From Alphaproteobacteria bacterium (lineage in GTDB: Bacteria; Pseudomonadota; Alphaproteobacteria; Rhodobacterales; Rhodobacteraceae), in the NCBI GenBank assembly GCA_030426685.1, contig JAUHYC010000013.1, positions 1 through 64,000 on the forward strand: DNA of 64,000 bases, in the 5' to 3' direction. Below, in pieces: positions 59,429-64,000 of the stretch. The notes beneath the pieces were generated by a model, which ran no database searches, was not told the DNA's origin, and worked only from the letters and a program-made list of their open reading frames with translations. The translations under genes and the position numbers were made by a program. How positions within the stretch are numbered: position 1 is the first letter of the stretch; each line of letters begins with the position of its first letter.

Positions 59429-60309
59429 GCAGCGATATCCGGCAACATAACCCGAAGCCGCTTGATGCGGCGCGGGTCGGCGTCGATGACCTCAAATTCC
59501 GGACCTTCAGGGTGGCACACAACTTCACCACGCGCAGGTACGCGACCCGAGAGCATGAACACAAGACCACCCAGCGTGTCGATCTCTTCTTCGTCCACAT
59601 CCTCGTGGCTGGTTAGCGAGCGCCCGATCTCGGCTTCAAAATCCTCAAGAGGGACCCGGGCCTGAACCACATAGCAGCCGGGCTTTTCCTGAATCCATAG
59701 CTGATCTTCGTCGGCGTCATGTTCGTCGGCAATCTCACCCACGACCTGCTCAATCAGGTCCTCAATGGTCAGCAACCCGTCGACACCGCCATATTCGTCG
59801 ATCACCAGAGCCATATGCCGGCGTTCCGTCTGCATTTTGGTCAGCAGCACGCCAATCGGCATTGACGGCGGGACGAAAAGCAATGTGCGCAGCATCGATT
59901 TCAGATCGAATTCGGCCGAGTTGCCATTGAACCCATGGGTCAGCGCAAAATCCTTGAGATGTACAAACCCCAGCGGTGTGTCGAGCGTACCCTCATAAAC
60001 CGGTATTCGCGACAATCCGCTGTCGCGGAAAATCTGCGCCAACTCATCCTTGGAAGTTGTCGAGGGAACCGCGACGATCTCGGCCGTCGGGATCGCAACG
60101 TCTTCGACCCGCATCCTGCGCAGGTTGATCATACCCCTCGGCTGCAGGGCGCTGACCTCGGCACCGTTCACCTGATCTGCCGCATCGCCTTGAGTAGAAA
60201 AGGCGTCGAATATGCGAGACAAGAAGCCGCCTTTTTCGTCGCCATCATTGGTGCTGTTCTGGGAATGCGCGCTCTGCGCCGCCCTAGAACTGCCGTCTGT
60301 TTCGCCCAT
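59425..60309 (-). CDS. CBS-domain CorC/hemolysin C-family protein
   Basis: Cytoplasmic protein of 294 residues. Two CBS domains (about 55-180) are followed by the CorC_HlyC transporter-associated domain (about 200-290, ending RIKRLRVMLPDIAA). Conserved LSRIPVYEGTLDTPLGFVHLK, ALVIDEYGGVDGLLTIEDL and EIVGEI-like QVVGEIADEHD are typical. The N-terminal DUF21 membrane domain is absent, as in E. coli YbeX/CorC. Proposed roles in Mg/Co efflux and ribosome care are not settled. ATG 60309 was chosen over 60336; it lies 37 bp after ybeY. Confidence 0.9.
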   Translation of the reverse strand: MGETDGSSRAAQSAHSQNSTNDGDEKGGFLSRIFDAFSTQGDAADQVNGAEVSALQPRGMINLRRMRVEDVAIPTAEIVAVPSTTSKDELAQIFRDSGLSRIPVYEGTLDTPLGFVHLKDFALTHGFNGNSAEFDLKSMLRTLLFVPPSMPIGVLLTKMQTERRHMALVIDEYGGVDGLLTIEDLIEQVVGEIADEHDADEDQLWIQEKPGCYVVQARVPLEDFEAEIGRSLTSHEDVDEEEIDTLGGLVFMLSGRVPARGEVVCHPEGPEFEVIDADPRRIKRLRVMLPDIAA

Positions 60310-60345
60310 TATCCTGTTCCAAATGATCGGGCTCAATGCCCCGTG

Positions 60346-60840
60346 TCATCCATTATATGGGTCATCTATACCCAGTTTGCCAAGTATCTCGACCTCGACC
60401 GCCTCCATCAAAGTGGCGTCAGGGTCACGAATGTGATCGTAACCAAGCAAATGCAATGCCCCGTGAACGATCAAATGAGTCACGTGATCGTCCATGTTCT
60501 TTCCAGCCTCAGACGCTTCGCGGGCGCAAGTATCGTAGGAAATCGCAATATCACCCAACGCGATCTCGCCTGTGAAATCCGGACGTGGTATCATTGGCTT
60601 ATCGCCGGGCTGATCGGCCGCCAGATCCTCGGCAGGCCAGCTTAGCACATTTGTCGGGGTGGGCTTATTACGGAACTCGGCATTCAGTTCGGCGATGCGG
60701 TCGTCGTCACAGCCCAGAACGCTGACCTCACAGAGATCAGCGTCCAATCCGACATGGTCCAAAACTCCGGCGAACGCGCGACGCACGAGAGGTTCGAGCC
60801 CCTGCCAGCGGTCATCCTCAACTGTAGTCTCCAGATTCAT
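60346..60840 (-). CDS. ybeY: Endoribonuclease YbeY
   Basis: Metal-dependent RNase for 16S rRNA 3'-end maturation and ribosome quality control. The 164-residue protein has the zinc-binding signature HLIVHGALHLLGYDH (HGxLHLxGYDH with three His), the conserved Arg and a GEIALGDIAISYD strand. ATG 60840 follows phoH by 42 bp on the same strand. The LN-x-x-FR segment (ELNAEFRNKPTPTNVLSWPA) is usual. Confidence 0.96.
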   Translation of the reverse strand: MNLETTVEDDRWQGLEPLVRRAFAGVLDHVGLDADLCEVSVLGCDDDRIAELNAEFRNKPTPTNVLSWPAEDLAADQPGDKPMIPRPDFTGEIALGDIAISYDTCAREASEAGKNMDDHVTHLIVHGALHLLGYDHIRDPDATLMEAVEVEILGKLGIDDPYNG

Positions 60841-60882
60841 GCTGGCAAAACTAGGCTCCGAAACAATCCGGGGCCTGCGTGT

Positions 60883-61905
60883 CTAAGTGGTCTCACGGCC
60901 CGCATCGGCCTCATACGCCTCGATGATGGCGGCCACAAGCGGGTGACGCACCACATCTTTGGATGTGAAGTAGTTGAAGCTGATGTTCGGGATTGTCTTC
61001 AGCAGCCGCTCAGCATCTTTGAGACCCGATTGTACCCCACGCGGCAGATCGACCTGCGAGCGGTCACCCGTGATCACCATTCGGCTGCCTTCGCCCAGTC
61101 TCGTCAGGAACATCTTCATCTGCATGGTCGTGGCGTTCTGCGCCTCGTCCAGCACCACAAAGGCGTTCGCCAGCGTACGGCCACGCATAAAGGCCAGCGG
61201 AGCAATCTCGATTCGCTTCTCTTCAATCAGCTTGGCCAATTGCTTGCCTGGCAGAAAATCATTCAGCGCGTCGTAGAGCGGCTGCATGTAAGGATCGACC
61301 TTGTCTTTCATGTCGCCGGGCAGATAGCCCAGCTTTTCGCCGGCTTCGACAGCAGGGCGGCTGAGTATGATGCGGTCGACATGGCCCCCAATGAACATCG
61401 AAACGCCTGCCGCGACGGCCAAATAGGTTTTGCCGGTGCCCGCAGGACCGATACCGAAGGCCAGTTCGTTGTTGAACAGCGACTGGACATAGGCCTTTTG
61501 TGCATCCGTGCGAGGCTCGACCAGCTTCTTGCGGGTCTTGATCTCAACAGTGCCACCACGGAACATTTCAAGCTGGTCACCGTCGCGCGTTCCGGTTCCG
61601 ACCTCGGAATTGCCCATGCGCAATTCGCGGTCGACATCCGCCGCCTCGACTTCGCGACCGCCTTCGAGCCGCGTATAGAGCGACTGCAAAACCTCAATCG
61701 CCTGTTTTTGTGATTCTTCATCACCCAGCACGACCAATTGATTGCCACGCCGCACGATCTGCACCGAAAGCTTCTGTTCGATATCGGTAAGATTGCGGTC
61801 ATATTCTCCGCACAAATCGATCAATAATCTGTTGTCTGGGAATTCAACAAGCGCCTCACGCTGGGGCATGTCGTCTTGCGGTGGGGTCAGGGCACCGATG
61901 GCCAA
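60883..61905 (-). CDS. ybeZ: PhoH-like ATPase (YbeZ type)
   Basis: ATPase of the PhoH family that partners YbeY. The approximately 340-residue protein has a KH-like N-terminal domain (GDEESQKQAIEVLQSLYTRL), Walker A GIGPAGTGKTYLA, Walker B VVLDEAQNATTMQMK, and TGDRSQVDLPRG. There is no ATG at the open frame end; the best start is TTG 61905 because AGGAG lies six bases upstream (TTG-GCC-ATC). Alternatives are TTG 61965 and ATG 61869. It begins the ybeZ-ybeY-corC-lnt operon. Confidence 0.93.
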   Translation of the reverse strand: MAIGALTPPQDDMPQREALVEFPDNRLLIDLCGEYDRNLTDIEQKLSVQIVRRGNQLVVLGDEESQKQAIEVLQSLYTRLEGGREVEAADVDRELRMGNSEVGTGTRDGDQLEMFRGGTVEIKTRKKLVEPRTDAQKAYVQSLFNNELAFGIGPAGTGKTYLAVAAGVSMFIGGHVDRIILSRPAVEAGEKLGYLPGDMKDKVDPYMQPLYDALNDFLPGKQLAKLIEEKRIEIAPLAFMRGRTLANAFVVLDEAQNATTMQMKMFLTRLGEGSRMVITGDRSQVDLPRGVQSGLKDAERLLKTIPNISFNYFTSKDVVRHPLVAAIIEAYEADAGRETT

Positions 61906-62053
61906 TCCGTTCTCCTGTCTTGGCGTTTCACCCTGAGCGTAGACAACATCGTCTGGTGGACGCAAGCAACAGTTTCAATATTTACGTGAGGGATGGCAAA
62001 AGCGCCAATTAGCGCCACATCTGTTGGTGCAAAAGCCGGTCGCTCAGGAAGGG

Positions 62054-62809
62054 TCAAAAGGTATAATTCAGCCCGATCCGAATGCCACGATAGCTGGGCG
62101 TCGATTTGGTTGTGAACATCGGACCCAGATCGACCGTCTTTGATTCGAATTGCAGGTACTCGATCTCACCGGTGATCGACCAGTTTTCGTTCAGCTTGTG
62201 TTCTGCACCCAGACTTGCCGAAAACCCCTCTCGTCGATCCACATCTTCGAAACGCGTCGAGCCGGAAACATCGGTCAGAGAGGTCGACGTTGTGATATCC
62301 CCGCGCACGTATCCCACCGTCACAAAATAAAGCACTTTGCCGCTGCGATTTGTCAGCCCGTTTTTCAAGCGAATAGAAAACACATCAGAAATCGCGGATC
62401 TGGCCCCGACAAGCGTACCCCCGATCATCGTCGTGTCGCTGTCGTCCAGTGTTCCGTAGTCGTACCCGATCTCGAGCCCATACACATAATCCCGGCCACC
62501 ATAGGCGGGCAGAACGCCACGCCAGCCGCCACGGAACCCACCATAATTGCCGCTGGGCTTCAGGTTTCCGACATTGAACAGTGCATTGCCATTAACACGA
62601 AGGCCAAATTCGTCTGCCTCACCGGAGCCATGTCCGGCACTCACGCCCAGATAGAACGCACTTACATCGCGCGAGAAACGGTGAGGTGTGATCACGTCAG
62701 GCTCGGTTACGTCACCAATCACATCTCCGGCAAGTGATGGCACTGCACCTGATATCAGAGCGACGACCGCCGCCAGTAACCGTGAAGGTCTTGATTTTGA
62801 GAAACGCAT
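62054..62809 (-). CDS. Outer-membrane beta-barrel protein
   Basis: A 251-residue secreted barrel protein. A signal peptide (SRLLAAVVALISGAVPSLAG) is followed by alternating strands typical of OmpA-like/OmpW small barrels: AFYLGVSAGHGSGEADEF, GNYGGFRGGWRG, YVYGLEIGYDYG, LYFVTVGYVRGD, FSASLGAEHKLNENW and the C-terminal IRIGLNYTF with terminal Phe. No specific family can be named. GTG 62818 has a better spaced GGAGG (8 nt) than ATG 62809, so the start may be 3 codons earlier. It lies between miaB and phoH, all on the minus strand. Confidence 0.78.
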   Translation of the reverse strand: MRFSKSRPSRLLAAVVALISGAVPSLAGDVIGDVTEPDVITPHRFSRDVSAFYLGVSAGHGSGEADEFGLRVNGNALFNVGNLKPSGNYGGFRGGWRGVLPAYGGRDYVYGLEIGYDYGTLDDSDTTMIGGTLVGARSAISDVFSIRLKNGLTNRSGKVLYFVTVGYVRGDITTSTSLTDVSGSTRFEDVDRREGFSASLGAEHKLNENWSITGEIEYLQFESKTVDLGPMFTTKSTPSYRGIRIGLNYTF

Positions 62810-62980
62810 CCAACTCACAACTCGCACCTCCGCCACGTTTGACCGTTGCCAGCCAACGCAGAAATATTCTTTCAGAGTCCAGCCCCTGAAAACCTGACAT
62901 TTCTCGGAACATAAATCCGATTAATAAATCAAGGGTTAAATTTCACGCGGCGTTCCCCTCGGGGCGAACCAGCCGATGGC

Positions 62981-64000
62981 TCAGAGCAACTTTCCGGCCA
63001 GAGAGTTGGCGCCCGAAGCGGTGATCCTGACCTGACGTAATTCACCACTTGCTACATCCGCATCTGAGACGTGAACCGCGTGCAGATATTCGGATTTTCC
63101 AACCATCTGGCCTGGTTGCCGCCCCGGTTTTTCAAACAGAACACTCACGGTGCGTCCGACCATCGCATCCTGAATTTCCCGCTGATGGCGGGTGATCATG
63201 GCCTGTAGCCGCTGCAGGCGGTCATCAGCAATATGGGTCTTGACCTGTGGCCGTTCTGCCGCAGGAGTTCCGGGACGTGTGGAATACTTGAACGAGTAGG
63301 CGTAACCGTATTTGACCTCTTCCACCAGATCCAGCGTCGCCTGGAAATCGTCTTCGGTCTCCTCGGGAAAGCCGACGATAAAATCCCCCGACATCAGGAT
63401 ATCGGGCCGCGCCTCGCGGATACGTTCGATCAGGCGCAGATAGCTTTCGGCGGTGTGGCTGCGGTTCATCCGTTTGAGGATCTTGTCCGATCCGGACTGC
63501 ACCGGCAGATGCAGATAAGGCATCAGCTTTTCACAAGTGCCATGCGCTTCGATCAGGTCATCCCCCATGTCATTGGGGTGCGAGGTGGTAAAGCGGATGC
63601 GCTCCAAACCGTCGACCTTGTTCAGTTCCCAGATCAGACCGGCCAGTGTCATATCTCCGTTCGGTCCGGCCCCATGATAGGCGTTGACGTTCTGGCCCAG
63701 CAGAGTGATTTCGCGCACGCCGCGTTCAACCAGATCCTGCGCCTCACGAATAATGCGATCCGCCGGGCGGCTGACTTCGGCACCGCGGGTATAGGGCACC
63801 ACGCAGAAGGCGCAGAACTTGTCACACCCCTCCTGAACAGTCAGAAACGCCGTCGGGCCGCGCTTGGCCTTGGGGCGAGTCTTGAGTTTTTCGAATTTGT
63901 CCTCTTCAGGGAAATCGGTATCCAGCGCCTTTTCCCCATCGCGGGTCTTCGCCTCCATCTCGGGCAGGCGGTGATAGCTTTGCGGGCCGACCACAAGATC
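62981..64000 (-). CDS. miaB: tRNA-2-methylthio-N6-dimethylallyladenosine synthase (5' end outside window)
   Basis: Radical SAM methylthiotransferase acting on i6A37 in tRNA. The window holds the last 339 codons or so, open at base 64000, ending at the TGA at 62981. The radical SAM motif CDKFCAFC (CxxxCxxC) sits in the context LTVQEGCDKFCAFCVVPYTRG, followed by REITLLGQNVNAYHG and GDFIVGFPEETEDDF. A TRAM domain ends the chain (RTVSVLFEKPG... ASGANSLAGKLL). The first iron-sulfur (UPF0004) domain is outside. It lies 170 bp upstream of the barrel gene; miaB-phoH neighbourhood is the usual one. Confidence 0.95.
   Translation of the reverse strand, partial: DLVVGPQSYHRLPEMEAKTRDGEKALDTDFPEEDKFEKLKTRPKAKRGPTAFLTVQEGCDKFCAFCVVPYTRGAEVSRPADRIIREAQDLVERGVREITLLGQNVNAYHGAGPNGDMTLAGLIWELNKVDGLERIRFTTSHPNDMGDDLIEAHGTCEKLMPYLHLPVQSGSDKILKRMNRSHTAESYLRLIERIREARPDILMSGDFIVGFPEETEDDFQATLDLVEEVKYGYAYSFKYSTRPGTPAAERPQVKTHIADDRLQRLQAMITRHQREIQDAMVGRTVSVLFEKPGRQPGQMVGKSEYLHAVHVSDADVASGELRQVRITASGANSLAGKLL

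Noticed and set aside
1-64000. CRISPR arrays, rRNA, tRNA, insertion sequences, prophage or conjugation genes
   Set aside because: I looked in the intergenic gaps and among the gene products and saw no regular spaced repeats, no tRNA-like cloverleaf with a TpsiC arm, no transposase or integrase.

Overview
The window is a gene-dense, GC-rich stretch of an alphaproteobacterial chromosome, most likely from the Roseobacter group (order Rhodobacterales). The main support is a SAM/SAH riboswitch upstream of metK, a class known from Rhodobacterales. Further support comes from the block aroA-cmk-rpsA-ihfB-lapA-trpF-trpB, the series miaB / phoH-ybeY-corC-lnt-metK, a Porin_4-type porin and a roseobacter-style intergenic hairpin element. 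I see no rRNA, tRNA, CRISPR array, insertion sequence or prophage. Nearly all of it is core chromosome with short metabolic inserts.

Layout. 1-12.2 kb, almost all minus strand: a partial GreA/GreB-like protein, ogt, ileS, a very large DUF2339 membrane protein, two overlapping genes that both look broken (DUF2269 and an SDR-DoxX protein), a VIT-family transporter, and a YcjF-GNAT-YcjX operon. 12.3-16.6 kb: truA, a NicO-type Ni/Co exporter with an EF-hand DUF1007 partner, a thioesterase and a glyoxylate/hydroxypyruvate reductase. 17.0-25.8 kb: a urate-to-glyoxylate island containing UGHY, an NCS2 permease, AllA, a PuuE-UraD fusion, UraH, a LysR regulator and PuuD, with a divergent GAPDH paralogue inside it. 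26.0-31.9 kb: tamA-tamB, where TamB carries an exact 109-residue internal repeat. 32.0-39.1 kb: a porin, then formate dehydrogenase (fdsA and an fdsG-fdsB fusion) with a LysR gene. 39.2-47.6 kb: an NTF2-like protein, ychF, a PagL-like enzyme, trpA, lldD, rplY, pth, a serine hydrolase, DUF2237 and a methyltransferase. 47.6-55.7 kb: trpB-trpF-lapA-ihfB-rpsA, an unknown secreted protein, a YHS protein, cmk and aroA. 55.8-64 kb: trmB, metK with riboswitch and promoter, lnt, corC, ybeY, phoH, an outer-membrane barrel and the 3' part of miaB.

How genes work together. PuuD oxidises urate to 5-hydroxyisourate, UraH makes OHCU, UraD makes allantoin, PuuE makes allantoate, UGHY makes ureidoglycolate, and AllA releases glyoxylate and urea. 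Allantoate amidohydrolase (AllC) is the one step missing from the window. The adjacent glyoxylate reductase could take up the glyoxylate. Formate dehydrogenase recycles C1 units to NADH. TamA/TamB, Lnt, the porin, the PagL-like protein and the barrel protein belong to envelope biogenesis.

Most notable observations: the two adjacent broken genes at 6.9-8.5 kb, the metK riboswitch with promoter, the TamB 109-residue tandem repeat, a perfect 18-bp palindrome before the serine hydrolase, an 11-bp inverted repeat enclosing a methyltransferase start codon, matching TATC-N9-GATA boxes beside both LysR genes, and a three-hairpin intergenic element at 43.6-43.8 kb. I found no clearly new multi-gene system. 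Coordinates of predicted starts rest on Shine-Dalgarno position and family N-termini and are noted where uncertain.
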